In this document: positions 33,686 through 43,839 of the stretch, piece by piece
Layout: every line of letters starts with the position of its first letter
Position numbering within the stretch: position 1 is the stretch's first letter
Assembly (NCBI GenBank): GCA_930367215.1
Contig: OV884059.1
Span: 220,912,303-220,976,302 of the forward strand
Length of the DNA stretch: 64,000 nt
Direction: 5' to 3'
Source: Pollenia angustigena
Lineage: Eukaryota > Arthropoda > Insecta > Diptera > Polleniidae
Made by a program: the position numbers and the translations under genes
Notes under the pieces: generated by a model
The model's database searches: none
Told to the model about the DNA's origin: nothing
What the model saw: the letters and a program-made list of their open reading frames with translations, nothing else

Positions 33686-36339
33686 ACTGTTTAAAAATTT
33701 GTTTTTGGAACGCAAACGGCATCCGCCAACATAAAAATGAATTAGAATACTTTCTTAAAAATAAACAAATTGATGTCATGATGATTTCTGAAACTCATTT
33801 GACCTCAAGAAATACGTTTAAAATAAATGGTTATATACTATATGATACCAAGGACCCTCGAGATAGAGCTTGTGGAGGTTCTGCCATTTTAATAAAAACC
33901 CGAGTGAAACACTACCTAATGTGTGATCATCGTGAAGATTATCTCCAAGCAACGAACATTTGCGTTGAGGAATTAAATAGAAACCTAGTAATTTCATCGT
34001 TATACTCCCCGCCTAGATTTTCAATATCGGAGGACCAATATTATAAATATTTTAAATCATTAGGACCGTGTTTCCTAGCCGCTGGCGATTATAACGCTAA
34101 ACATACCTTCTGGGGGTCGCGACTTATAACACCAAAGGGTCGTGTTTTATTTAACACAATTTCTAAAATGGATTTAAATGTGGTAGCGAGCGGACAACCA
34201 ACATATTGGCCCACTGATCATCAAAAAATTCCAGATGTCATCGATTTCGGCGTGGTTAAAAACATTCCCATAGAAACGATTCATGTTGAAGCCTCCCTAG
34301 ATTTATCTTCCGACCACACACCTACAATTGTTACTATAATGAACCCCAATAGAATTGTACCTCCGACGACAGCTACGCAAATTAATTGGGTAAAATATAA
34401 AAAATATCTCAGTACCCATTGCACAGAAAATATTCCGGTCAGTACACCGGATTATGTAGATCGCTCTATTGACAATTTTGACAGTTTTCTGAAACTAGCT
34501 GTTCAACATTCCAATATTGTCCCCAAAAAAACAAAAACTATTAAAATATATTCCACAGATGTCGAGCATCTTTTGTCTGAAAAAAGGAGGGCTCGAAGAG
34601 ATTGGCAATTGCACAGATCCCCTCAACTTAAGAACTTACTTAAAGAGTGTACAAAAAGACTTAGAAAGTTACTGCAGACTAAGAAAACGGCTTCTCTGGA
34701 AAAATATCTTGAGGAACTTGATGCAACCCCACAATCAAACTACTCATTATGGCGCGCAGCTAGAAATCTCAAAAGGCCAGTTGTCTCTAAACCACCATTA
34801 AGAAACTTGAATGGAAGTTGGGCAAGAAATGATGTTGAAAAAGGAAATCTGTATGTCAATCATTTAAAAAACGTATTTACCCCAAATATATCTCACGATA
34901 TTGCGGTCGAGTTACCACCTGTTGCTGCTAGAGCAGCTGTTCCGCTAAGATTTGAGATAAGAGAAATCGAAAAGGCTATTTGTGATTTAAACCCCAAGAA
35001 GGCTCCTGGTTTTGATAAGATCAGCAACAAAATGCTTTTGGAGCTACCCAGCATAGCAAAGAAAATTATTCTTTTAATTTTTAATGCTATTTTACGCCTT
35101 GAATACTATCCTCAAAAGTGGAAGGTCTCCTTAGTCACCATGATACCTAAACCTGGAAAGGATCACACAAAAGTTGAGTCATATAGGCCTATAAGCTTAC
35201 TTTCTAATATATCAAAGCTGTTTGAGAAGCTGTTAGCGTCAAAATTAACCCCAATTTTAAATGAAAATAGATGTATTCCTAACCACCAATTCGGCTTTAG
35301 AAGAGAACACAGCACAATTGAGCAAACCCATCGTATAGTAAACGCAATAAGAAAAGCCTTTGAAGAAAAAAAATATTGCTCCGCTCTCTTCATCGATGTT
35401 TCTCAAGCTTTTGATAAAGTCTGGCATGAAGGCTTATTACATAAATTGAAGCTCAACTTACCAGTAAACACACACAAGCTGTTAGAAAGCTACTTAGTCG
35501 GTCGAAAATTTATTATTAAAGAAGGTGATTATTTAAGCTCTCCTCAGCAAATTGACGCTGGAGTCCCTCAGGGAAGCATCCTGGGCCCACTTTTATACTT
35601 AATATATACCTCGGACATGCCAACAAACAACTACACACAAACTTCAACATTTGCTGATGATACAGCTTTTTTGAGCGTGCACGAAAACCGTCAAGAAGCA
35701 TCTCGATACCTACAGGATCATATATTTCAACTCGAACTATGGTTAAAGCAATGGAGGATAGAGGTCAATGAGCAAAAATGCGTACATATAACATTCACCT
35801 TGCGTCGGGAATCATGCCCCCCTATTAAAATCAATAATCAAATAATACCTCAAAATTCGCATGTAAAATACCTCGGTATTCATCTAGATCGCCGTTTAAC
35901 GTGGAAAAGCCATATAGAGGCAAAATTAACTCAAATGAAACTAAAAGCCATCCAAATTCATTGGCTTATTGGAAGAAACTCTGTCCTTAGTCTCGACTGC
36001 AAACTTCTTCTTTACAACTCCATCTTAAAGCCAATCTGGTGCTATGGTATTCAGTTATGGGGCACTGCCTCGGCCTCTAATATCGAAAAAATTCAAAGGC
36101 GCCAAAATAAACTACTTCGAATAATCACAGCTGCCCCTTGGTATGTTAAAAACTCAAATATTCACAAGGATCTTAATGTTCCATTAGTTAAAACTATGAT
36201 TACGAAATATGCAGTAAAATACTTAAAAAGGCTCGAATCGCACCCAAACCCACTAGCACGAAATATTTTAAATGATAGCGGCCACACTCGCTTAAGAAGA
36301 AGAGACACTGCAGCACTTATCCAATTAGATGAGCGATAA
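33682..36339 (+). CDS. LINE ORF2, endonuclease and reverse transcriptase
   Basis: 885 residues, uninterrupted. The endonuclease (1-about 230) has KICFWNANG, SETHLT, RACGGSAI, GDYNAKH (135-141) and the catalytic SSDH (D211, H212). The RT includes KKAPGFDKISNKML, SYRPISLLSNISKLFEKLL, QFGFRREHSTIEQTHRI, LFIDVSQAFDKVWH (D572), GVPQGSILGPLLY, and FADD (657-660). The downstream KYLGIHLDRRLTWKSHIEAK and IWCYGIQLWGTAS segments are typical of jockey. There is no RNase H domain. The protein nicks target DNA and primes reverse transcription there. It starts within the ORF1 stop codon, so translation probably depends on reinitiation. Frames at 34517, 35163, 35516 and 36162 are shadows. Confidence 0.95.
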   Translation: MNCLKICFWNANGIRQHKNELEYFLKNKQIDVMMISETHLTSRNTFKINGYILYDTKDPRDRACGGSAILIKTRVKHYLMCDHREDYLQATNICVEELNRNLVISSLYSPPRFSISEDQYYKYFKSLGPCFLAAGDYNAKHTFWGSRLITPKGRVLFNTISKMDLNVVASGQPTYWPTDHQKIPDVIDFGVVKNIPIETIHVEASLDLSSDHTPTIVTIMNPNRIVPPTTATQINWVKYKKYLSTHCTENIPVSTPDYVDRSIDNFDSFLKLAVQHSNIVPKKTKTIKIYSTDVEHLLSEKRRARRDWQLHRSPQLKNLLKECTKRLRKLLQTKKTASLEKYLEELDATPQSNYSLWRAARNLKRPVVSKPPLRNLNGSWARNDVEKGNLYVNHLKNVFTPNISHDIAVELPPVAARAAVPLRFEIREIEKAICDLNPKKAPGFDKISNKMLLELPSIAKKIILLIFNAILRLEYYPQKWKVSLVTMIPKPGKDHTKVESYRPISLLSNISKLFEKLLASKLTPILNENRCIPNHQFGFRREHSTIEQTHRIVNAIRKAFEEKKYCSALFIDVSQAFDKVWHEGLLHKLKLNLPVNTHKLLESYLVGRKFIIKEGDYLSSPQQIDAGVPQGSILGPLLYLIYTSDMPTNNYTQTSTFADDTAFLSVHENRQEASRYLQDHIFQLELWLKQWRIEVNEQKCVHITFTLRRESCPPIKINNQIIPQNSHVKYLGIHLDRRLTWKSHIEAKLTQMKLKAIQIHWLIGRNSVLSLDCKLLLYNSILKPIWCYGIQLWGTASASNIEKIQRRQNKLLRIITAAPWYVKNSNIHKDLNVPLVKTMITKYAVKYLKRLESHPNPLARNILNDSGHTRLRRRDTAALIQLDER

Positions 36340-36504
36340 ACACTATAAAAGTGAACAGAACCCGCGATGAAGAAAATTTTTGTCTGGCACTGGCAGGACA
36401 AAAAATAACGTATTAGGTTAAGATTTGATTAATTATTGTTAGTTCATATTTAATATATGAAGATTCAATAAATAAATAATGAGAAAAAAAAAAAAAAAAA
36501 AAAA
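36340..36504 (+). other. LINE 3' UTR and poly(A) tail
   Basis: 144-bp 3' UTR containing ATTCAATAAATAAATAATG (polyadenylation-like), then A21. The related minus LINE at 11750 ends in the same ATTCAATAAA-type sequence. Confidence 0.85.
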
Positions 36505-36963
36505 TTAGGGTATTCATTTAATCGATCTTTTGCTTTAATCGGTTAATCGCGCGATTAATTAACCGAGGTTTTGGTTTAATCGGTTAATAATCGGTTAATT
36601 TTGTTTTTGATCGGTTAACCGGTTAATAAAGTTTTTTTTATAAATTAAGTAATTTCAGTATATAAAAATGCATTAAATGCTTATTTTTTGGAGTTTATAA
36701 GTAAAAATACAATAACATAGGTACGAAACATAACAATTCTTGAACTAAAACGAACAAGCAAAAAAAAAAAAAAAAAACAATTCATTAATGCACAAGGTGT
36801 GGTATCAAGTCATATCATCATAATATCCTAAACAAAATTTAAAATTGTTTAAAGTAAATATTGTTGTGTTTCAAACAAAATAAAAATGGTAATACTGTGT
36901 TCATTGATTCGTCATAACTGCATAGTAGAAATCTAAATTATAAGCGGTATCTTACAACAGTCA

Positions 36964-37806
36964 TATCGTTAGCTTAATATACAAACCTGCTAATTCACTT
37001 TGAGAACATTTTACAGGAGAGAAAACATCTTTTTATATTTCCTATTTGAAGCTTGAAAGAAAATTAAAATTACAGTCAGTTTTACACACTTCAAGACTTA
37101 AATACAGTACTTTTCGCTTATAGACACATCCTTTAGTTGCAACCATAACGTGGACTATATCGCTAATGTGACTATAAGGCTAATTAACATATATGGCACT
37201 ATGACGCATATAACCGAATTCAAATCTAATCAAGTTATGTGAATAAAGAAAATAAAAAATTCATAAAAATTACACCGACATCAGGCTTATGGTTTTACAA
37301 CAGAGTTGCATACTGTATAAAAAATAGTTAAAATAATAACAAGATATTTCATAACTAACACCAACGGCAAAAACTAATTTTTTACGAGGAGAGAGTTGAT
37401 GACAAATATTAAATGATTTAATTCATTCTTTCTTTGGATGGATTGTGAATTTAAAAACTAAATAAAACTTAATTAATTTTGCTATTGTGACTATAACGCT
37501 ATTAATTTGCTTTACTTTTCCCTTTGACTACTGTTGATCAATGGCATATGTGGCAACTGTGCTTATATCGCAAATGGACTACAGCGTTAATACTTTATAT
37601 TAAATTAACTTATAGCGGCAAAATAAACAGATAAAATGGACTATATCGCTAATGTGACTATAAGCGTAGTGACTATAAACGAAAAGTACTGTAGAAGAAA
37701 CACTACATGCTGGTCGACGAGGCGTATCTTTCTCTACCACACGTAATCAAAATCTAAATTTACATAAAAAGTGGATTTAGCCGGTTTGCATATTGAGCCG
37801 ACTATA
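36964..37806. mobile_element. TIR element, copy 2, in opposite orientation to copy 1
   Basis: TATCGTTAGCTTAATATACA at the left and the inverse of TATAGTCGGCTCAATATGCA at the right. The right arm includes GTCGACGAGGCGTATCTTTC, which appears inverted in copy 1 at about 155-175. It is inserted in the hAT-like element and itself contains 37105-37691. Confidence 0.75.
37105..37691. mobile_element. 587-bp TA-flanked element (pogo-like ends)
   Basis: Left end CAGTACTTTTCGCTTATAG and right end CTATAAACGAAAAGTACTG differ at one of 19 bases; TA lies on both sides (37103-37104, 37692-37693). Copy 1 of the host family lacks it at the matching point (about 193-200). A 28-bp direct repeat (starts TGGACTATATCGCTAATGTG) occurs near each end at 37151-37178 and 37637-37664. 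CAGTA ends with TA duplications suggest Tc1/mariner superfamily, pogo group. Confidence 0.8.
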
Positions 37807-38626
37807 TATAATTCCTGTAATTATTTTAAGACATAAGACTTAATGACTACCTTGTGAAACCACCAAATATTTACATATGTATACAAAAATAAACTATGAT
37901 AATTTTATTAGTTATTTCAATAGTTAAAGGACATCTTATAAAATAATCTTTTAGAAAAGTAATTTGGTTTAAATGTTTAGGATTAAAGCGATTCTTTTCT
38001 TTAGTTTTGACAAAAGTTGACTTGGAAAAAATTATTTCACTTATCGTAGATGAATATCTAATTTCTCAGTCCTTTTCCAGGATTTCTCTAAACATATAAA
38101 ATACTCCATTATGCCATTAGAGTTTTTTAAAATTTTTAACACTTTCGGTTAATTCTGTTAAAAGACTGATGTGAGAATATATGAGAAGAAACAAATAACT
38201 AAACACATACATATAAAAAGAACGGGAAACAAAAAAAAATGTGTTGGCAATCAAATATTTAACCCATTTCTCGCCACATTCCTGTTGATCGATGAAAGCA
38301 TTGAAAAACATTGTAATTTTAGTCATCGGTCGGCGGAAAATCGGTTAAAATGAAGATCACTGAACTGTTTGTATGAAAAAATATTTTCTTAACAAATACA
38401 TTTGGTATATTAGACGAAACAAATAATTAAAAACACAAAAAATATGTTATAATACTACAAAATATTGAAAATTTTGTTACTTCGGTTAATCGGTTAATCG
38501 ACTGAAATTAACCGGTTTAATCGTTAATCGAAAAAAGCCAATTTGAAATTAACCGATCAGTTAATGGGGTAGTAATTAATCGGTTAACCGGTTGACGGTT
38601 AACCGAATGAGTACCCTAGATTTAAT

Positions 38627-39130
38627 CCAAAATATACCTACAGAAGGTTTTTCACATGATTCGAATAATGTAGAAAATTCCGAAGCAAAGATATTTTTGG
38701 AAAACAATGCGGAGACATACGTGTGTGGTTATCCTTATAAAAATTATACAAAATGCATAATTGTTTAAATGATTTGCCAAAATTTAACGATATAACCTTT
38801 TATGACAAGTATTGTTTTTGTTATGAAAAGGAATTAAAAAGAAACACATTAGTTAAACCTCCTGAAGATTTCCAGGAATACGTCAAGTAAAAAGTGAAGC
38901 ATTCCTAAGTTTATTTAATACTGTGTGTCATAAAAAATTTTTTTAACAAAAATTGTATATGAAAAACTTTCACAAAATTTAAATGCTGTAATAACATAAA
39001 TCACAAAGATTTTAGATATTTTTTTATTAGAGTGCGGATTTATTTCGTTTTAAAATTTTTCAACAGAGATTCTGGTACTCCAAATTCAAAAAGTGAAGTT
39101 GTAAAACTATCCAATATATAAATACGATTT
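38627..39130 (+). pseudogene. P-like transposase relic, right part
   Basis: Continues the frame broken at 31807: QNIPTEGFSHDSNNVENSEA, then YVCGYPYKNYT (38718) and a stop at 38766. In a shifted frame HNCLNDLPKFNDITFYDKYC (38753 on) runs to a stop near 38888; EAFLSLFNTVCHKKFF and a LDIFLLECGFI-like stretch follow out of frame to about 39050. Y-x-C-G-Y matches the Y-x-x-GY motif in the C-terminal part of P/THAP9-type transposases. This is an inferred family and a dead gene. Confidence 0.4.
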
Positions 39131-39582
39131 GCATTAAAAAACTGTTTTTATTTTTATTTATATTTCATTTAATTACTGGTGGTGTTCTGTAAAAAAGTCA
39201 ATACATATACCTTCTTTTTGATGAGTTATTAAATGCAATTTAAGTTTTTTGATAATTTTACGTTACATTATTTTATAAAAATAAAATATTTTCTTAATTT
39301 ATATACCCTGTTGCAAAACTTCATCAAATTACTTTAAAGTACTTTATACACTGATGTAACATTAACACTCAGGCAGTCAACTAGTTGAACGGACAAGATT
39401 AGATAGAGTTATAGAAATTTTACTCTGCAATAAAAGATACAGAACCCAGTAAAAACTTCGCCTACAAAATAATCTGTTGAGTAATCAGAAAAAAGTAAAA
39501 AGGCTACTTACAATTCTACTGAAAGAACCAATGAATTTTACAAGGGAAGTCCCAAAATGAATGCATTTAAAAGTAAGCCATT
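39131..39582. other. AT-rich spacer
   Basis: No feature recognised. Confidence 0.4.
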
Positions 39583-39770
39583 ATTATACCCTTCACCACA
39601 GGTGGTGAAAAAGGATATGTATGCATATGTATGCATTTAAGTTTGTCATTCCGTTTGTAATTTCTACAATATTGATCTTAGACACTATAAAGTATATATG
39701 TTCTAAGTCCTTATGATGAGCGAAGCGGATTTAACGGCCGTCTGTGTGTTTTTGTGAAATAAGAGTTATC
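39583..39770 (+). repeat. Dispersed repeat, plus orientation
   Basis: ATACCCTTCACCACAGGTGG, GTTTGTCATTCCGTTTGTAA, ATTGATCTTAGAC and GTATATATGTTCTAAGTCC correspond inversely to 20795-20995. Class unknown. Confidence 0.6.
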
Positions 39771-40223
39771 TTAAAGTTACACATTTCAATAACCATAACT
39801 TTGTTTTTGAAATTATGTGTGGAACAATGTAATTAAAGCATTTAAAAGGTTTATGTAAACTTTATCAATTTTTATTTTTTATCCCTTTTTTCAACACATT
39901 AATAATAAAATTAGCAACTCTAATAAACTAATTTAAAATCTACCATAAAAAAATTTTACGTCAAAAATTATATATTTTATTTGTGCAATAAGAACTAATT
40001 TTATTTGTTTAAATGTGAAGAATATTTATAAAAAATGAGGATAACTAGATGTGTTGTGATAAAAATGTTGAACAATCCCAATTTTCCGAAATATTTGACG
40101 AACAAATTCGTGACATTTCTTTTGTTTTTGTTTTTGTTTCTCTCAAGTGTGTTGAATTCACACAGGACATGTACATGTGAGAGAATAAAATTTAAAAAAG
40201 AGTCGTGTTACTTTTTATACTTT
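39771..40223. other. AT-rich spacer
   Basis: The 64-codon frame at 40035-40229 has no domain. AAGAGTCGTGTTAC at about 40198 matches 28998 inversely. Confidence 0.4.
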
Positions 40224-40681
40224 GCCTAGTACTCTGTACAAATTTGTGAAAAATGTTGAGCAACATTTATTATTCCACACGAAAATTTTGACATTTATCA
40301 ATGTTACCAATCTTGCGAGTTTGCACAATTTGACGTTTTTATTCCTTCAAAGTATGCGACATTGTTTTGTGCATTTTTTTTTAATAAAAAAGAAAGTAAA
40401 TATGAATAAAAAACTGTTACCGGTTGCTTTATTTTAATTTTTTATTTCTTATTTAATATTAAGTTCTTACTTTTTTGCTTTTGCTTAAAATTCCACGTGA
40501 AATAAAGTCAGCTTACATTATTTCGCAGTTGTAAAAAATGTTGCCAGACACATTTTGGAACTTTTTCACAAAATGAACAGAGTACAACTCAATCAACATT
40601 ATTTCATAGATATTCCGCACTTGGTTTTTTCATATGCATTTTGACAGCATTCCACGTGAAATGTTGAACAGAGTACCAGGC
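40224..40681. mobile_element. 458-bp TIR element (MITE)
   Basis: GCCTAGTACTCTGTACAAA at the left and TTGAACAGAGTACCAGGC at the right are inverted; internal GTTGAGCAACATTTATTATT and CAATCAACATTATTTCATAG further pair. No coding capacity (the 40222-40437 frame lies within it). Confidence 0.6.
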
Positions 40682-40844
40682 TTAAGATAAAATTGTTTTT
40701 GCTATAAAATCGTAACGGTAGCTGATGTCACCATGAGACTTCAGGAGATGATGCAAGTGTTGCCAATAGAGTCATTTATTAAAAAAAAAACGAAAATTTA
40801 AAATGATGTCTTATTATTAATACGATTAATATTTGATAAATACA

Positions 40845-41320
40845 CTGAAATTTATTGTTGAAGGAAAGTTAGCTTCTATGCGCATTTCACTGGTTGCTAA
40901 GGCCAGCTCATCAGGAAACCTTTTCCAAAGATTTTAGAAAAGTCAAAGATATTAAACAAATAAAACCCTAAAGCGAATAAGAATTATAAACACTCTAAGT
41001 CTAACTTAAACCAATATCAAAGCTTACAGCCTGTTCATGGATTTCGAACGTCATCGTTCGCATAGAAAATTACATTAAAAACAAAAACAAACTTCGAACA
41101 ATGTTCGATGACGTTCGATATCGTTAAACAGGCAGTTAAACAAAAACACCAACAATAAACAGTGAGTTTATATTTTCTTACATCCCCCTACAACTGGTTG
41201 GGTTCTTTCCGACTCGAATTGTAGTTGTAAGTGGGTTAAAATAAAAAAAAACTAAATTTGAAAACAAACTGCTTCATTCTATTATCTTAGTAAGAAAACA
41301 AAAAAAAAAAAAAAAAAAAA
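40845..41320 (+). repeat. Interspersed repeat, copy 2 (occupied site)
   Basis: Same blocks as 21345-21735, ending in an A-rich run (41299-41323). It is interrupted by the 109-bp MITE at 41027-41135. Confidence 0.7.
41027..41135. mobile_element. 109-bp PIF/Harbinger-like MITE with empty site
   Basis: CAGCCTGTTCATGGATTTCG / CGATATCGTTAAACAGGCAG ends with shared TCGAACGTCATCG. It is flanked by TTA on both sides (41024-41026, 41136-41138). The paralogous repeat at 21345-21735 has the uninterrupted site AAGCTTAAAC with one TTA. A 3-bp TTA duplication and GC-rich ends fit PIF/Harbinger. Confidence 0.85.
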
Positions 41321-41427
41321 AAACAATTTGCCAATTAATTTTTATGCACGGGCACATGCATTTATGTTATCAAAGTTATTTTCGGGAATATAAAGTATAT
41401 TACACTGCTTTACAAATTTTAAGTTTG

Positions 41428-42033
41428 GAAAGAATACCACATGCCTAATAAGTTAATTGGTCCCTCCTAAACACGAAAAACGCTGGAATTTTTTTTCCTA
41501 AGTACCGTTTTTTAGATAACGGTACTTTTGTGTTTTTCGGTGTATGGTCCCAATCAAACCCTTATGGAGCCCAACGAAACAAGTGGCACATCGATGGAAA
41601 GATAACCGAATGCCTTTTCCGCCGATATGCTGAAAATTTCTATCTGATAAGAAATGGATGAGTTATGGCACATCAATGTTCAAAATTTGCCTATTTTTTA
41701 CGTTTTTTTTCAAAATTTTTCATTTTTATTTCGTTTTGTTTTCTACGTTATATTAAATATCTGGAATGTTTTATTTTTAAGCCAAATAGTACATTTAATT
41801 ACCAACATTTTAAGCGTAATTTAAAAAAAAATCGGATGAAAAATAAAGTTTTTATTAAGGATTTTGTGGAACGACAATATTTTCATCTCATATAAAAATC
41901 CGTTTTTTTAAATACGTTAAAACTGATGGATTTAAAAAACACGAAAAAACCCAAAAGTACCGTTATCTAAAAAACATCGTTTTTCGCGTTCAGGAGGTCC
42001 CAATTAACTTATCTAGGCATGTGGCATTCTTGG
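41428..42033. mobile_element. Foldback-like TIR element, arms near 100 bp
   Basis: CCACATGCCTAATAAGTTAA, TTGGTCCCTCCTAAACACG and TTTTTTAGATAACGGTACTT on the left recur inverted on the right (41950-42033). The AT-rich core holds a 76-codon frame without recognisable motif. Confidence 0.75.
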
Positions 42034-42103
42034 TATTTTTTGGCTGTTAACCAGTGTTATTAATGATGTCGCTTAAACTTTTTTTGCAGTAATGACTCGA
42101 TAT

Positions 42104-43351
42104 ACATATATAAATTTTAAGGGCCGATGTTGATTTTGAATAAAACACAAATTATTTAGGAATTTATTGTCATTTCTTTTTATAATGATAATATTGGAAT
42201 GGTTCAATTATGTATGGAACAAAATATCGGCCAAATGGCAGCCCCGAGCCCCAAAATTTCGATGACGTTGAGGCATAATTGAGGTTCTATGCTGTTAATG
42301 TGCCGAATTATCTCATCCTTTAACTCTTGAATTGTTGCTGGCTTATCAACGTACACCTTTTCTTTCAAATAACCCCAAAGAAAGAAATCCAACGGTGTCA
42401 AATCACAAAATCTTGGCGGCCAATTGACACCGCCACCACGTGAGATAACTTGGCCATTGAACTTGTCGCGCAAAAGAGCCATTGTTTCGTTAGCTGTGTG
42501 GCAAGTGGCACCGTCCTGTTGAAACCACATATGGTCCACATCCATATCTTCCAATTCGTTATCATCTCACGATAGCGAACACCATTCACAGTAACGGCCT
42601 GACCGGCCTCAAAAATACGACCCGATGATGCCGTTAGCCCATAAACCGCACCAAACAGTCACTCTTTGTGGGTGCATTGGTATTTCGACAATCACTCTTG
42701 GATTATCATTCTCCCAAATGCGGCAATTCTTCTTATTGACGAATCCACTGAGATGAAAATGTGCCTCATCACTGAAGAGGATTTTCTTCGAAAATTGATC
42801 ATCCACTGTTGCCATTTCTTGCCACAATTCTAACCATTGAAGACGTTGGAATGATCAAGAGGCTTTAGTTCTTGAGTCAATTGCACCTTGTGAGCGTGTT
42901 AATGCAAGTCTTTATGTATAATGTTCATCAGCGATGAGCGTGAGAGGTGCAATTGTTGATCACGACGACGAGGTGGACGGCTCTTTAGCGACACTATCGC
43001 GAACAGCAGCAATATTTTCTGCAGTACGAGCTGTACGATCATGCACTGGTGTGTTCACATCTCCTACAGATCCAGTTTGCTCAAATTTTGCACGATTTTT
43101 CCGATTGTACGCATATTTGGGCGATTAAATTGACTGAAAAAATCACGAAGTGCACGATATGCACATTGATTTAAATGCTTTTTTCATAATAAGCCTGAAT
43201 TACTTTAACGTGTTGCTCAATTGTGTATCTTTCCATGGTTCAAATTGAGTTAGTCTGAAATTGAGAAATGTCAAATGGAGTGCAGAAAAAAACTTGACGT
43301 TTAGCTGTGGTTCACATTCAACATCGGCCTTTACAATTTAACCACCCTTTA
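42104..43351 (-). pseudogene. mariner-like element, nearly full length, degenerate
   Basis: Ends: right terminal repeat ATCGGCCTTTACAATTTAAC CACCCTTT (as AACATCGGCC...) at 43350 and left AAATTTTAAGGGCCGATG at 42111, whose outer bases are lost. The transposase starts MERYTIEQ (43236, minus) and shows KKILFSDEAHFHLSGFVNKK, HPQRVTVWCGLWANGIIG (42827-42609), then AVTVNGVRYREMITN, MWFQQDGATCHTANETMALL, GVNWPPRFCDLTPLDFFLWG and KEKVYVDKPATIQELKDEI (42589-42204). Both D residues of SDEA and QQDG and the third in CDLTPLD are present, so the catalytic triad is intact, but at least three frameshifts break the frame. Confidence 0.88.
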
Positions 43352-43449
43352 CATTCCTAAATAGCAAAGAGCTTCAACCATTGTGTTTTTTCTTGTTTAT
43401 TTGCTACTACAGTTTAATGCGAATTCCACCTTTTGTTTACCTTTGCTGC

Positions 43450-43800
43450 TTTAATATCTATTTGTCGGCGTCTGGTATGGTTTGACTGTACTTTCATGCT
43501 GGAACCTTGGGGGTTGTAGTGATGCCCAATTCATATCAGTTTATTTGAGATGGCATTAAGACGGAATATTTCAAGTATGCGAAGCAGGCAGCAGTTGAGG
43601 AAACTTGTACGACATTAATATCATACTGTTTTGGGTTCCATGATTCACAGCCATAGAGCAAAGCTGTGGGAAAGATTTACACGGTTACCTGCTCCAGAGC
43701 CTACTCTGTGGTGGATCTTTACCACTGGGTGACAAGAAATACGTTTACCAACCGCCCTCCCAGTATGAGTGCAAATAAAACACCAAGGTAGCTGTTTGAA
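43450..43800 (-). pseudogene. LINE fragment (RTE/SR2-like)
   Basis: The minus strand reads TALLYGCESWNPKQYDIN and VQVSSTAACFAYLKYSVL, resembling the LLYGxESW ... LQxFxxxCLRxILxI segment downstream of RT in RTE-type LINEs. Short and frameshifted. Confidence 0.45.
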
Positions 43801-43839
43801 TGCATAATCTGGCAATATTATTCACTCGCCCCGCTGCTT

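Larger units (their letters stand above)
31814..36504 (+). mobile_element. Full-length jockey-clade LINE, coding-intact
   Basis: 4.69 kb: 5' leader (31814-32167), ORF1 (32168-33685), ORF2 (33682-36339), 3' UTR with AATAAATAAATAAT near 36468, and A21 tail (36484-36504). TTAGGGT (AATTAGGGT if two tail As are counted) lies before 31814 and after the tail (to 36511), the target duplication inside the hAT element's left end. Both ORFs are open and all endonuclease and RT landmarks are present, so it looks young and possibly active. Domain order (gag-like with zinc knuckles; APE-type endonuclease; RT; no RNase H) is that of jockey-clade LINEs. Confidence 0.92.
31808..38618. mobile_element. hAT-like TAGGGTA element, split by a LINE and a nested TIR element
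   Basis: Own sequence is 31808-31813 plus 36512-38618 minus the nested 36964-37806. Left end TAGGGTATTCATTTAATCG (joined across the LINE) mirrors right end CGAATGAGTACCCTA. GATTTAAT flanks both outer ends (31800-31807 and 38619-38626). Subterminal zones are dense in TTAATCGGTTAA/AACCGGTTAA words, probably transposase-binding sites. No transposase remains. The duplication across 6.8 kb fixes the order of events: host relic, then this element, then the LINE. Confidence 0.85.

Noticed and set aside
36484..36504. Simple A-run
   Set aside because: Its position after the LINE 3' UTR and before a target duplication shows it is the LINE poly(A) tail.
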